64,000 nt of DNA from Chlorogloeopsis sp. ULAP01 (GCF_030381805.1 NZ_JAUDRH010000022.1:1-64000); one strand, 5' to 3'. Counted from the first letter of the stretch, positions 42,971 to 53,007 are shown. Translations and numbers: made by a program. Notes: generated by a model not told the origin, from the letters alone.

Positions 42971-44485
42971 TTATATTTCTAATGCTTCCATTACTTCTGC
43001 TTGATTGATTTCCGATTCATCCCGAATTTTGAAGTAGTAATAGAGGTTTGCAACTGTTAAGTCCGAAGCTTGCTGCAAATTCTTTGGAACTAATGTTCTG
43101 TAACCGACATTACCAGCTTGTTGACTTACATAAGCTTCGTACTCTTTACGTAATGCTGGTTTGAACATAAATATTAGCTGGTCACGCAGCGAAAAGAAAT
43201 GTGATTTTTCGCTTAAATTTTCATATACAAGTTGTTCGGGTGGTGCTGCTGAAACACTTGTGGCTTGGTTGGTATCTGGAATTTCGTTATCTTCTGGAGT
43301 ATTGAAATCAACACTATTTAAAAGTTTAAGTTCTGAAGGAGAGAGCGATCGCATCCAATCAACTTGATTTTGCCATGTCTCTACAACTGCTAAATCATGA
43401 TTACGAATACGGCTCATTTCTGGAAACAAAAAATCAAGTTCATCGTGTGAATCACACGAGTTAATTATCATGTAAGCGTTGTCGCTGATGGTATTTTGAA
43501 GATGGCAAAGTCTATCACTAACCGCTGACATTTCATTCTGGGCTTGATATGTAGCAACAATGGCTTGTTCTATTGCCCAAGCACATTCTAGTCTGCGTAG
43601 TTGCCCAGGAGCAGAGGTTTCTTCTAACAGATGGGGATTAGTGTAATCCGCTAAGACTGTAAATAACATCTCCCGTGAACCATCTATTTCTGCATTTCTG
43701 CGAATAGGATCTTGCAATTGCATCGCTGAATGAAAGCGGTTTAGTGCTTGGATAAATAGTCCATAAGCCCGTATTAATACTATGCGATGTTGCTCAAATT
43801 TAATATCTTGGGCGACTTGCTCAATTATCTGCCGAATTTCTGTTCCTTGGTCTTTGAGTGCCTGTTTTAAGTCAATAAAGCCGTTTTTGACCTCCAAGCG
43901 CATTTGCTCAACCTCTTTACGAAGTTTGAGCGTTTGGTGTAAATTGACTGCACCCAACGCCACCCCAGCTACAGTCCCAACACCAATCAATGCAGTAGTT
44001 GCTTGTAATACTCCTACGCTTGTTTGTAGCGATTGTAACCCAGCTTGTACGATACGAATTTGTCGATAGGTTTCTTGGAAACCCATGTGGTTTTGTACCA
44101 TACCTACTCCTTGCATGGCAATTCCAACTCCCGAAGCTGCTTGGACAAAACCTAAACCTTGCTGTAGTATTTGTACGCCCGACTTTACAGCATCTACACC
44201 TTGCTGTAGTGATTCTACGCCTGATTTTACTTCACTAATTTGATCATAAGTTTTTTGGAAACCCATGTGGTTTTGTACCATACCCGCTCCTTGCATCACG
44301 AACTGCAGTGGAGAGATAAGCGGTGATAACGGATTATTATTAACTGTTGCCTTTACGGCATGAGCAACAATACGACCAGTTGCAGTATCCCTAACCGAAC
44401 CAATAGGGACTCCCTTACTAACAACTACTGCGTATTTTCCAACTGCAATACCAGCTTGAATTAAGGGCGTAAATTCAAACAGCAT
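42971..44485 (-). CDS. Uncharacterised protein with tandem GMVQNHMGFQ repeats
   Basis: A 504-residue protein of no recognised family. It contains two copies of QGxGMVQNHMGFQxTYxQI (~95 and ~160), each followed by a predicted coiled segment with LQQGVDAVKSGVQILQQGL-type heptads. A hydrophobic stretch VGVLQATTALIGVGTVAGVA (~185-205) could insert in a membrane. A long helical region (KLRKEVEQMRLEVKNGFIDL) follows, then a helical C-terminal half. It is divergent from a dynamin-like GTPase with 133 bp between, suggesting a functional pair at a membrane. That link is inference. Confidence 0.65.
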   Translation of the reverse strand: MLFEFTPLIQAGIAVGKYAVVVSKGVPIGSVRDTATGRIVAHAVKATVNNNPLSPLISPLQFVMQGAGMVQNHMGFQKTYDQISEVKSGVESLQQGVDAVKSGVQILQQGLGFVQAASGVGIAMQGVGMVQNHMGFQETYRQIRIVQAGLQSLQTSVGVLQATTALIGVGTVAGVALGAVNLHQTLKLRKEVEQMRLEVKNGFIDLKQALKDQGTEIRQIIEQVAQDIKFEQHRIVLIRAYGLFIQALNRFHSAMQLQDPIRRNAEIDGSREMLFTVLADYTNPHLLEETSAPGQLRRLECAWAIEQAIVATYQAQNEMSAVSDRLCHLQNTISDNAYMIINSCDSHDELDFLFPEMSRIRNHDLAVVETWQNQVDWMRSLSPSELKLLNSVDFNTPEDNEIPDTNQATSVSAAPPEQLVYENLSEKSHFFSLRDQLIFMFKPALRKEYEAYVSQQAGNVGYRTLVPKNLQQASDLTVANLYYYFKIRDESEINQAEVMEALEI

Positions 44486-44618
44486 ATTTTTATTTATAAA
44501 TAAGTAATTTATTCAACCATAGCTGTAATTTTGATATGACAATAACCGTATTTACACAGGATGTATTACATAAATTTTGACTAAAGAGTGGGCATACTAA
44601 GTCTGAGTAAATATAGAT

Positions 44619-46550
44619 TTGATAGTTTTTATGGATACATCACTGATTGGCAAAGAAGCGGTTGATTTATTGTCGCGTATTACTGGAAAAAACCTCAGTC
44701 AAAGAGATTTGAAACCAACAGTGATATTTCTGGCTAGTTTGGTAACGGTGTTACTGGGTGTAATGTATGTTGATGATACAGTAGCAGAGTCAGAGAAACA
44801 AAAGCTGCTTGTAACCCTGTATCGCTTCAGTATGCCAGACAGTAATGTGCGTAAATTAACTCATTTGTTGATTAAAGGAGTTAAGGAAAATCAGCTTTAT
44901 AGAAAAAATGATGACTTGTTAACACTTACAACTCTACTTACAGAATCCCAACGGTTTTTATTGGTTGCTTTTGGTTATGAAATGTCTGCTGCTGACGGTG
45001 AAATAGACTCGTGCGAGAAAAAGTATTTGGAGATATTAGGTAATAAGTTAGGTATCAATCCCCAACATTTAGGAATTTTAGAGGCTGCATTCACAGGTCA
45101 AAAAAATGTGGAATTAACTGCTTTAGAAGAAGTACATTTTTTACTATATCCTGTACACTTTCAGGAACTGGACACCGTATTTGTCAAAGCAGCGCGGGAT
45201 ATTTTAACAATCCTACCACCTTTACCTGAAACTCAAGCTACTCAACAACGTATAGTTGTATCTTATGACGAGTTAAAAAAGTTTCAAGAATATCGCCAAC
45301 GATTAAATAATTATTATCAACTCATTACTCAAATACTTCAAGATTGTCAAAAACATAATTTTTTATCCCATGCTTTTATAGATGAATTACAAGAAATATG
45401 GAATAAAAATCAATCACAGCAATTTCGTTTAGCAATTGTTGGTGAATTTAGTCAAGGAAAATCAACTTTACTTAATGCTTTACTCGGTGAAGAAATCCAA
45501 CCAGCGCGAGAGATTCCTTGCAGTGGTACGATAACAGTTTTGAAATATGGAAAGCAAAAACGGGTAATCTGTCGTTATAAGGATGGTAGAGGAGAAGAAA
45601 TTCCATTTGAAGAGTACCAACAAAAAGCAAGCATTTCTGAAGATGCAGCTATCAATTGTCTGAGTGATGAACTAGCACAATCTGAAATTGAAGAAATTAT
45701 TTTTGAACATCCTGATTTGGAATTATGCAGGAGTGGAGTAGAAATTATAGATTCTCCTGGATTAAATGAGCATCCTGAACGTACTGCAATTACTCAAAAA
45801 TTGCTTAAGGATACTGATGCTGCAATTTTTCTTACTAACGCTTCCCGTCCCTTGACACAGGGAGAGCGAGATTTATTGCAAGAAATAAAAGTTCATCTGA
45901 ATTGTGGTAAAGATGAGGAACCCGCTAATAACTTATTTGTTATATGCAATTTTATGGATTTAATTCGTACTGAAAAAGGCAAAGAGCAGGTTAAACAGCG
46001 AATTATAAATTTTGTCCAAGGTGACAGTCCAATAATATTGGGTGAAAACCGCATTCATTTTATTTCTGCTCAAGCTGCGCTTGATGCCATATTGAACGGC
46101 GTGAAAGACGAATACTTAGAAAAATTTAAATATCTTATCTCATCCATAGAAAAATTTCTAAGATTTGAACGTGGTGAATTAAAGCTGAAACGATTAAATT
46201 TAATACTCAATACATTAATTAAAAAATGTGACAATACTTTGAATCAAATAGAAAAGAGCTTGGAGTATAAAATTCAATTTTCTGCATCTGATAAGCAAAC
46301 AATTTTAGAACAAATTGGAGAAGCGAGTGGTCGTGATTTAAAAATACGTATAACTGGGAAAAAATTAAAAGAAAAAGTATTAGTACTAGCAGTTGAATCT
46401 TGGAAAAAATGGTATGAAGGTTTACGCGATCGCATGGTTAGTAAAAGTAAATCATGGTCTTATGAACATAGTCATATTTTCAGCCAAAAACAACTGATAC
46501 AAGATTACACAAATCAATTTATTCGAGACTTATCGGGAGAAGTAGATTAA
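44619..46550 (+). CDS. Dynamin-like GTPase with TerB-like N-terminal domain (broken 3' end)
   Basis: A 643-residue product ending at a premature TAA. Residues ~40-190 resemble TerB (EMSAADGEIDSCEKKYLEIL). The GTPase domain from ~265 has G1 GEFSQGKSTLLNALL, a switch-region Thr in CSGTITVLKYG, G3 EIIDSPGLNEHPER and a G4-like VICNFMD. Stalk helices follow (~500-640). The reading frame continues past the stop for ~40 codons and then, after a shift, into the membrane-binding part at 46670-47182. So the gene is a full dynamin-like protein split by at least two lesions, unless these are sequencing errors. Confidence 0.82.
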   Translation: MIVFMDTSLIGKEAVDLLSRITGKNLSQRDLKPTVIFLASLVTVLLGVMYVDDTVAESEKQKLLVTLYRFSMPDSNVRKLTHLLIKGVKENQLYRKNDDLLTLTTLLTESQRFLLVAFGYEMSAADGEIDSCEKKYLEILGNKLGINPQHLGILEAAFTGQKNVELTALEEVHFLLYPVHFQELDTVFVKAARDILTILPPLPETQATQQRIVVSYDELKKFQEYRQRLNNYYQLITQILQDCQKHNFLSHAFIDELQEIWNKNQSQQFRLAIVGEFSQGKSTLLNALLGEEIQPAREIPCSGTITVLKYGKQKRVICRYKDGRGEEIPFEEYQQKASISEDAAINCLSDELAQSEIEEIIFEHPDLELCRSGVEIIDSPGLNEHPERTAITQKLLKDTDAAIFLTNASRPLTQGERDLLQEIKVHLNCGKDEEPANNLFVICNFMDLIRTEKGKEQVKQRIINFVQGDSPIILGENRIHFISAQAALDAILNGVKDEYLEKFKYLISSIEKFLRFERGELKLKRLNLILNTLIKKCDNTLNQIEKSLEYKIQFSASDKQTILEQIGEASGRDLKIRITGKKLKEKVLVLAVESWKKWYEGLRDRMVSKSKSWSYEHSHIFSQKQLIQDYTNQFIRDLSGEVD

Positions 46551-46667
46551 TGGGGAAACAAAAAACTAAAAGACGTAATTTTGAGAGAATCGCTTAAAAT
46601 TTTAGACGCGAAAATTAAGTATCAATTAGATGCCATTCATACAGATTTTAAAAAATTAGACTACAAG

Positions 46668-47182
46668 TAAATACAAATTTCAGCGAACAAGTTAAACTCT
46701 CAATTAGTGGTATTAATGATGGGTTTATGGGGTTTGGAGGAATTGGTGGCGTTGGTATAGGAGGGGTTTTAGCAGCTGCATTGTTCGCATTTACAGGAAT
46801 TGGATTCATTGCCCTAATTGTCACCACTGTTGTAGCTACAATTGCAGGTTCATTTGGTTTAGGAGTGTTAGATGTTGATGGAATACATAACCAAATTAAG
46901 ATGAAAGTTTTGGAATTAGGATTCCAAAAATTAGATGAATCTATTAGTCAAGGTGCTGACAAGTTAAGCGAAATTATTGATACAGTTTTTGAAAGTAAAG
47001 TAGAATCGGCAAGTCGAGTTATTGCCGAAGCCATTTCACTTTACGAAAATCTCCTAGAACAGCAAGAAAAAGCCCAGCAAGAAACTCCCGAAAAACTTGA
47101 AGCTGACAAAGCTTGGATTTCCCAAAAACGTCAAGAACTTGAAATAGTGCAGAATAAAATTGAATCACTGATCAATGTTTAA
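46668..47182 (+). pseudogene. Detached C-terminal part of the dynamin-like GTPase
   Basis: Continues the dynamin-like gene after a stop codon at 46548-46550 and a frameshift near 46667. It encodes NTNFSEQVKLSISGINDGF, then a glycine-rich hydrophobic paddle (GGIGGVGIGGVLAAALFAF, GIGFIALIVTTVVATIAGSF), then coiled-coil helices ending IVQNKIESLINV. This is the usual membrane-insertion and stalk end of bacterial dynamins. An ATG at 46727 could start a separate 151-residue protein, but separate function is unlikely. Confidence 0.7.
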
Positions 47183-47276
47183 ATGTTCTTACCGACGCTT
47201 AACCACAAGCCAAGTAAGCAAAACACAATTACGAACATAGGGCAAAATAGTAGAGAAGCGCCACAAAGATTTAGCC

Positions 47277-47663
47277 ATGAGTACCCAAGTTACCATTACT
47301 TTGCCAGATGAGTTTTACCTCCGAGCAGAACGCTTCGCACGGCTAGCTAATCGTGATGTAGCCAGTGTTATAGCTGATACTATCAAACTTTCTCTACCGC
47401 CAATTAGCTCACAGGTTGATACCCTTGAACCCATATCAGAATTATCTGATAAGCAAGTCATGGCTCTAACAGAACTGCAAATGGAGCCAGAGCAAGATAA
47501 GCGCTTGAGCGATTTGTTAGACAGGCAACAGTCAGGTATTATTACTGAGGAAGAGCGCCAAGAATTACAAGACTTGATGCAGATTTATCAAGAGGGATTA
47601 TTACGAAAAGCTACTGCATTCAGCGAAGCAGTAAAACGTGGATTGATGGAGCCGCTGAGTTAG
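47277..47663 (+). CDS. Small RHH-like protein coupled to an HNH nuclease gene
   Basis: A 128-residue acidic protein. The N terminus STQVTITLPDEFYLRAERFA has the strand-helix pattern of ribbon-helix-helix antitoxins. The rest is helical with LSDLLDRQQSGIITEEERQE, a spacing seen in short cyanobacterial proteins next to nucleases. Its stop overlaps the GTG start of the HNH gene (TAGTG at 47661-47665). This suggests a toxin-antitoxin or otherwise obligate pair, but toxicity of the partner is not established. Confidence 0.65.
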   Translation: MSTQVTITLPDEFYLRAERFARLANRDVASVIADTIKLSLPPISSQVDTLEPISELSDKQVMALTELQMEPEQDKRLSDLLDRQQSGIITEEERQELQDLMQIYQEGLLRKATAFSEAVKRGLMEPLS

Positions 47664-48094
47664 TGAGTTCCAGTCAAATTTCAGAGGAAGTTCGGACACG
47701 GATTAGAACACAAGCTAAAAATCAATGTGGCTATTGTTGCAGTCTTCAGAAGTACGTTTTGGGGATTTTGGAGATTGATCATATTATCCCAAAAGCGGTG
47801 GGTGGGACTGACGATGAAGAAAACCTTTGGCTTGCCTGTAGGCTATGCAACGCTTTCAAAGGTATTCAAACCCATGGACAAGACCCAGTTACAAATCGTA
47901 AGATTAAGCTTTTTAATCCCCGTCAGCAGAAATGGTCACGACATTTTAGCTGGAGTGAAGATGGAGCATACATCGTAGGTATTACTGCTTGTGGTCGAGC
48001 AACTGTTGTTGCACTTCAACTCAATAATGCTTACGCTGTAACTGTCAGACAAGCTTGGGTTTCTGCTGGCTGGCACCCACCACAGGAGGAATAG
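47663..48094 (+). CDS. HNH endonuclease
   Basis: A 143-residue HNH-family protein starting at GTG, translationally coupled to the preceding gene. The beta-beta-alpha-metal motif is complete: CGYC (~23-26), LEIDHIIPKAVGGTDDEENL (~35-55) and ACRLCNAFKG (~58-67), i.e. the H, the N and the four Cys of a structural zinc. The C-terminal ~60 residues (FSWSEDGAYIVGITACGRAT) may contact DNA. Targets unknown. Confidence 0.9.
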   Translation: MSSSQISEEVRTRIRTQAKNQCGYCCSLQKYVLGILEIDHIIPKAVGGTDDEENLWLACRLCNAFKGIQTHGQDPVTNRKIKLFNPRQQKWSRHFSWSEDGAYIVGITACGRATVVALQLNNAYAVTVRQAWVSAGWHPPQEE

Positions 48095-48126
48095 ATTTAG
48101 TCTTTATTGCTGTTAATCATCCAGAT

Positions 48127-49575
48127 CTATGTTGACCATACCACCTTTCCTGGTTGAGCCACATCTACACTGTCCTCACTCTGTGCAAATTTCCCAATGA
48201 TCGCATCCAAATTTTTCCTCGCATCACCAAACAGCATCCGCGTATTTTCTTTATAAAACAGGGGATTTTCAACTCCTGCGTAGCCACTAGCCATACTGCG
48301 CTTCATTACCACAACAGTACCAGCCTTCCAAACTTCCAGCACAGGCATCCCAGCAATCGGACTATTGGGATTTTCTAAAGCACTGGGGTTAACAGTATCG
48401 TTAGCACCAATTACCAATACAACATCCGTTTTTGGAAAGTCCTCGTTAATCTCATCCATCTCTAATACGATGTCGTAAGGCACCTTAGCCTCAGCTAGCA
48501 GCACATTCATGTGTCCCGGCATACGCCCGGCTACCGGATGAATGCCAAAGCGAACTTGAACACCGCGATCGCGCAGCTGCTTGGTAAGTTCTGAGACAGC
48601 GTGCTGGGCTTGAGCAACTGCCATACCGTAGCCAGGAACGATAATCGCACTCTTCGCACCACGTAAGAGTTCAATGGTTTCCTCTGTGGTGGTTTTGGCA
48701 ATTTCACCTACAGGGTGATCGCTCTCCAAGGCTGGTGTACTTGCCTCTGCACCAAAGCCTCCGAGAATCACGCTGATAAACGAACGGTTCATGGCTTTAC
48801 ACATGATGTAGCTAAGGATCGCACCACTACTACCCACCAAGGCACCTGTAATGATGAGCAAATCGTTCGATAACATAAAGCCTGCGGCGGCTGCTGCCCA
48901 TCCAGAGTAGCTGTTGAGCATTGAAATCACAACTGGCATATCAGCACCGCCAATCGCCATTACTAGGTGAACGCCCAAAACTGAGGCGATCGCACACATC
49001 AACAACAAGGGTTCCAGCCCACTGAAATTTCCAGTTCCCAAGAACTGAGCACCAAGCCATAGTGAAGCTCCAATCATGCCCAGATTGAGAAAGTGACGTG
49101 CTGGCAAAAGTAGAGGTTTGCTGCTGATGATGCCGCGCAGTTTTCCAAAGGCAACTATCGAGCCTGTAAAAGTAACAGCACCAATAAACACACCCACAAA
49201 AATTTCAATTTGGTGGATTGTAGACTCAACTCCAGTCAGCGATTGTGACTCTTGCAGATAATTGGCAATACCTACCAAAACTGCGGCAGCACCAACAAAG
49301 CTATGTAAAATAGCTACCAGTTCCGGCATCGAAGTCATCGCTACACGCGAAGCGATGATGGTACCAATAATGGCTCCTGGGATAACAACTGCGGCTAAGG
49401 TACCGTATGCATCCACCTTGAGCGAGAGCGCAGTTGCCACGAAGGCGATCAGCATACCAATGATGCCGTAAACATTGCCTTTGCGAGCTGTTTCCTGATC
49501 GGACAATCCTCCCAGACTGAGAATGAATAAGGCACTTGCCCCAATATATGCAACCGTCAGTAGGTTATTTAACAT
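48127..49575 (-). CDS. pntB: NAD(P) transhydrogenase subunit beta
   Basis: A 482-residue PntB, the membrane and NADP-binding half of the proton-translocating transhydrogenase that makes NADPH from NADH. About nine hydrophobic helices occupy residues 1-260. The NADP domain starts near 300 (SAIIVPGYGMAVAQAQHAVS, GRMPGHMNVLLAEAKVPYD, VVLVIGANDTVNPSAL, KRSMASGYAGVENPLF). It follows pntA by 9 bp. In cyanobacteria it contributes to NADPH supply under mixotrophic growth. Confidence 0.97.
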   Translation of the reverse strand: MLNNLLTVAYIGASALFILSLGGLSDQETARKGNVYGIIGMLIAFVATALSLKVDAYGTLAAVVIPGAIIGTIIASRVAMTSMPELVAILHSFVGAAAVLVGIANYLQESQSLTGVESTIHQIEIFVGVFIGAVTFTGSIVAFGKLRGIISSKPLLLPARHFLNLGMIGASLWLGAQFLGTGNFSGLEPLLLMCAIASVLGVHLVMAIGGADMPVVISMLNSYSGWAAAAAGFMLSNDLLIITGALVGSSGAILSYIMCKAMNRSFISVILGGFGAEASTPALESDHPVGEIAKTTTEETIELLRGAKSAIIVPGYGMAVAQAQHAVSELTKQLRDRGVQVRFGIHPVAGRMPGHMNVLLAEAKVPYDIVLEMDEINEDFPKTDVVLVIGANDTVNPSALENPNSPIAGMPVLEVWKAGTVVVMKRSMASGYAGVENPLFYKENTRMLFGDARKNLDAIIGKFAQSEDSVDVAQPGKVVWST

Positions 49576-49584
49576 AATTTTCTT

Positions 49585-51210
49585 TTACTTTTGGAACATC
49601 TTGAGCATGCGTTGGGTGACTAAAAAACCACCGGAAATGTTGATTGTCCCAACCAGGATAGCGATCGCACCAAGGATGGTAGTCGATGAGCTTGATGCAC
49701 CAGAAATTTGGAGCATTCCACCAATAATGATGATGCCGCTAATAGCATTGGTGACACTCATGAGCGGCGTATGCAGAGCAGGCTTAACGTTCCAGATTAC
49801 TTGCCAGCCAACAAAGCAGGCAAGGACAAATACAGTAAAGTGAGACAGAAATGAAGGAGGCGCGCTGATACCAATACCAAGGAGAGCCAAGCCAACTAGA
49901 AGCAGCCATAAGTCAGTGCTACTCTTCGAGGAACTGGAAACTGAAGAGCTCGGAACTGGAGAGGATAAAACAGATGGAGTTGAGGGCGCAGCAACAACAG
50001 CAGACTCTTTCTCCTTGTCCCCGTGTCTCCTTGTCCCCGTGTCTCCTTGTCCCTTTATCTCCGTATCTTTTTGTACAGGCTTTGGTGCTGGCCAAGTAAT
50101 TTCCCCAGCGTGAGTTACTAAGGCACCCCGAATCACCTCATTTTCAAGATCGACTCTGTAGTTGTTAGCTCCACCCATTTCTTCGAGGAAATGGCAAAGA
50201 TTAGTACTATAAAGCTGGCTTGCCTGTTGAGCCATACGACTGGGCAGATCGGTAAGCCCTACAATTGTCACACCCTTGTAACGGTAAACTTCATCAGGAT
50301 GTGTACAGGCACAATTACCACCTTGCTCTGCCGCGAGATCGACAATTACCGATCCCTCCTTCATACTCTCAACCATTTCCTGCGTAACTAGTACAGGTGC
50401 TCTTTTTCCAGGGATTAGTGCCGTCGTGATAATAATGTCAACTTCTTTGGCTTGAGCGGCGAACAGCTCCATTTCAGCTTTGATAAATTCGTCACTCATT
50501 ACCTTGGCGTAGCCACCTTCACCCGAACCGTCTTCTGCAAAGTTAAGTTCTAAAAACTCTGCGCCTAGACTCTCTACCTGCTCCTTAACTACTAGACGTG
50601 TATCAAAAGCACGAACAATTGCACCTAAACTTCTTGCAGTTCCGATCGCTGCCAATCCAGCTACACCAGCACCAATAATCAGCACCTTCGCAGGTGGCAC
50701 TTTTCCTGCTGCTGTAATTTGTCCATTAAAGAAGCGGCCAAAATGGTTAGCAGCCTCTATTACAGCTCGATAGCCAGCTAGATTTGCCATTGAACTTAGG
50801 GCATCCATTTTTTGCGCCCTGGTAATGCGTGGCACCGCATCCATTGATAAAACTGTAGCCTTACGTACTGCCAATTTTTCAAGTAAATCCGAGTTTTGAG
50901 CTGGCCACATAAAGCCAATCAGCGTTCCTCCCTCCCTGAGCAGTTCAGTTTCATCCTTTCCTAACTCTGGGTGTAACTGCGGTGGACGAACCTTCAGTAC
51001 AATATCTGCCTCTGCCCATAGGGTAGGAGCATCCGGGACAATTTTGCAATTAGCCTGTGTATAAGCCTCGTTTGTAAAGTTTGCGCTTTCGCCCGCACTT
51101 TTTTCGACCAGCACATCAAAGCCAAGCTTCGTCAGATGCTTGGCTGTCTCTGGTGTGGCTGCCACGCGACATTCACCAGGGTAAACTTCCTTTGGGATAC
51201 CAACTTTCAT
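49585..51210 (-). CDS. pntA: NAD(P) transhydrogenase subunit alpha
   Basis: A 541-residue PntA from the ATG at 51210 (AGGAG upstream). An in-frame extension to 51246 is not needed. Residues 1-375 are the NAD-binding domain (KVGIPKEVYPGECRVAATPE, VLIIGAGVAGLAAIGTARSL, GYAKVMSDEF). Residues ~430-541 hold the membrane helices (LWLLLVGLALLGIGISAP, NAISGIIIIGGMLQ). They are joined by a ~55-residue low-complexity linker (GQGDTGTRRHGDKEKE, then Ser/Pro-rich) encoded by an intergenic-type GGGGACAAGGAGA repeat. Confidence 0.96.
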   Translation of the reverse strand: MKVGIPKEVYPGECRVAATPETAKHLTKLGFDVLVEKSAGESANFTNEAYTQANCKIVPDAPTLWAEADIVLKVRPPQLHPELGKDETELLREGGTLIGFMWPAQNSDLLEKLAVRKATVLSMDAVPRITRAQKMDALSSMANLAGYRAVIEAANHFGRFFNGQITAAGKVPPAKVLIIGAGVAGLAAIGTARSLGAIVRAFDTRLVVKEQVESLGAEFLELNFAEDGSGEGGYAKVMSDEFIKAEMELFAAQAKEVDIIITTALIPGKRAPVLVTQEMVESMKEGSVIVDLAAEQGGNCACTHPDEVYRYKGVTIVGLTDLPSRMAQQASQLYSTNLCHFLEEMGGANNYRVDLENEVIRGALVTHAGEITWPAPKPVQKDTEIKGQGDTGTRRHGDKEKESAVVAAPSTPSVLSSPVPSSSVSSSSKSSTDLWLLLVGLALLGIGISAPPSFLSHFTVFVLACFVGWQVIWNVKPALHTPLMSVTNAISGIIIIGGMLQISGASSSSTTILGAIAILVGTINISGGFLVTQRMLKMFQK

Positions 51211-51566
51211 AATCTGTCTCCTCTCTATTAAGCTGAAATTCCCCAAGCAAAGAGAGACAATAACTTGTTTAGAGTGTAGTTTTGAACATACTATTACAAG
51301 AGTAATATTTGATATCTAGAACTGTCTTAATTCTTCACAAGTAATTAGTAGATTTCTATCAAAATAAATATAGAATTTATACCTATTTTCTATTCTTAGT
51401 ACATCCATTTCTAGACAAGAAACAGGCAAAAAAGACAGGGATCAATAATTTTCCTGTAATTATGAAATTTATGAAATTTATATATTTTCAAATTAAAAAC
51501 AAAAAAATTCACAACAAGTAATAATTTTTTTACTTCTTGTAACATCTACACGATAAATATAGCCAA
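51211..51566. other. Promoter region of pntAB
   Basis: A 356-bp AT-rich spacer between the cobL stop and the pntA start on the minus strand. No coding frame is seen. No recognisable riboswitch or inverted repeat is present. Confidence 0.5.
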
Positions 51567-52817
51567 CTAACTTGGATACTTTGCATTAACAATTGTTACT
51601 GGATTTAGTGGTGCAAAACGTGTTAGCTGTCCTATTGGTACAGAGCGAGATAACTGTACTTGCAATAACTGATACTCCCAAGAGTGAGCTTTGAACCATA
51701 ATAAGGCAGTGTTGAGATGTTCTAATGTTGCTAAAGCTAGAACTATGACTCCTTGAGGATTTAACCTCACAGCACAAGTATCAACAATTGCAGTTAAATT
51801 ACCGCCGCTACCACCAATAAAAATGCGATCGCATTTACCTTCCAAGCTCTCTAATACTTCTGGTGCGCTGCCGTGAATAGATATAACGTTTTGAACTTGG
51901 AAACGTTCGCAATTACGTGCAATTAATGAACTGCCCGCAGTAGTTTTTTCAATGGCATAGACTTTTGAAGTGGGGAATAAACGGGCAATTTCAATTGAGA
52001 CAGAACCAGTTCCCGCGCCAATATCCCAGATAATTTGTCCAGGACGCAGCGCTAGTTCTGCTAAAACTAAAGTTCGGACTTCCCGCTTTGTCATTAAACC
52101 AGGGCGATCGCTAAAACATAGAAAGTAATCATCTGGGATGCCAAAGTAGGGTAATTTTTCCAAATCTAACTTTTGAGAATGCTCTTGACGTAGTAATACA
52201 ACTACATTTAGAGGGGCAAAATCCTGATTTTGTACAGATGCAAAATTACCCGTCTCTATAATCCGCTCGTTATTTCCACCTAAATTTTCACAAACCCAAA
52301 ATTGATATTGACTGGGCAAATTTAAAGATTCTACCAAGCAGGCGATCGCACCGGGAGTATTCTTACCATCTGTGAGTACGGCAATTTTTTCTACTCCTTG
52401 TTGCAACGCTTGCACTAATTCATCAACAGAACGCCCGTGGGCGCTAATCACACGGGCGTCTTGCCAAGGAACTTGAATGCGATTAAAAGCAAGCTGTACT
52501 GAACTTAGATGAGGATGAAATGTCAGTGTTTTTGGGGGAAGTTCCGACAACAGCAACCGCCCTAACCCAAAAAACAACGGATCTCCAGAAACCAGAACGA
52601 CAATACCCTCAGTGCCTATTGCCAACAAATGACGGATTTCCTGAATTGCCTCAGTAAAATCTTTGAGGACTAGACGTTGGGCTAGGTGGTTGGGAAAATA
52701 ACTCAAGTGGCGATCACTACCCACAAGCAATGTAGCTTTTTCAACTAATTGTCTGACCTTTTGGGTTAACCCAGCTGCTCCATCTAAGCCAATTCCCACA
52801 ACATGAATTTTAGTCAT
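51567..52817 (-). CDS. cobL: Precorrin-6Y C5,15-methyltransferase (decarboxylating)
   Basis: A 416-residue fusion of the two halves of cobalamin C5,15 methylation. The N-terminal CbiE-type domain (VVGIGLDGAAGLTQKV, ATLLVGSDRHLSYFPNHL, IVVLVSGDPLFFGLGRLLL) spans ~1-205. The C-terminal CbiT-type SAM domain (MTKREVRTLVLAELALRPGQ, IIWDIGAGTGSVSIEIARLF, CDRIFIGGSGGNL) spans ~225-416. It acts in the corrin ring stage of B12 or pseudo-B12 synthesis. No B12-type leader could be recognised upstream. It stands alone. Confidence 0.95.
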   Translation of the reverse strand: MTKIHVVGIGLDGAAGLTQKVRQLVEKATLLVGSDRHLSYFPNHLAQRLVLKDFTEAIQEIRHLLAIGTEGIVVLVSGDPLFFGLGRLLLSELPPKTLTFHPHLSSVQLAFNRIQVPWQDARVISAHGRSVDELVQALQQGVEKIAVLTDGKNTPGAIACLVESLNLPSQYQFWVCENLGGNNERIIETGNFASVQNQDFAPLNVVVLLRQEHSQKLDLEKLPYFGIPDDYFLCFSDRPGLMTKREVRTLVLAELALRPGQIIWDIGAGTGSVSIEIARLFPTSKVYAIEKTTAGSSLIARNCERFQVQNVISIHGSAPEVLESLEGKCDRIFIGGSGGNLTAIVDTCAVRLNPQGVIVLALATLEHLNTALLWFKAHSWEYQLLQVQLSRSVPIGQLTRFAPLNPVTIVNAKYPS

Positions 52818-53007
52818 TAATTAATAGTCAATTGTCATCAGTCAATGGTCATTAGTTAATAATCACATTTTTTACCGTAGCTATACGTACAAAGTATGCC
52901 TATTTTTTAGGACATCAGTACTAAGTAACCTAGTCCGCGCAAGCGGACTGAGTACGTGTAGCCGCACCCTTCTAGGGTGTCGGCAGCTAATGACAAATGA
53001 CAAATTA
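52817..53007. repeat. Heptamer repeats and two hairpins
   Basis: STRR-type TCAATGGTCATTAGTTAATA words (52817-52862) precede two perfect hairpins: AGTCCGC/GCGGACT with a GCAA loop (52932-52949), and GCCGCACCCT/AGGGTGTCGGC (52961-52984). On the minus strand they follow the geranylgeranyl-reductase-type gene and could slow transcription but lack a T run. Confidence 0.6.

Noticed and set aside
52932..52984. The paired hairpins as a riboswitch for cobL
   Set aside because: The hairpins sit downstream of another gene with no conserved B12-box sequence, and they match REP-like spacer elements.
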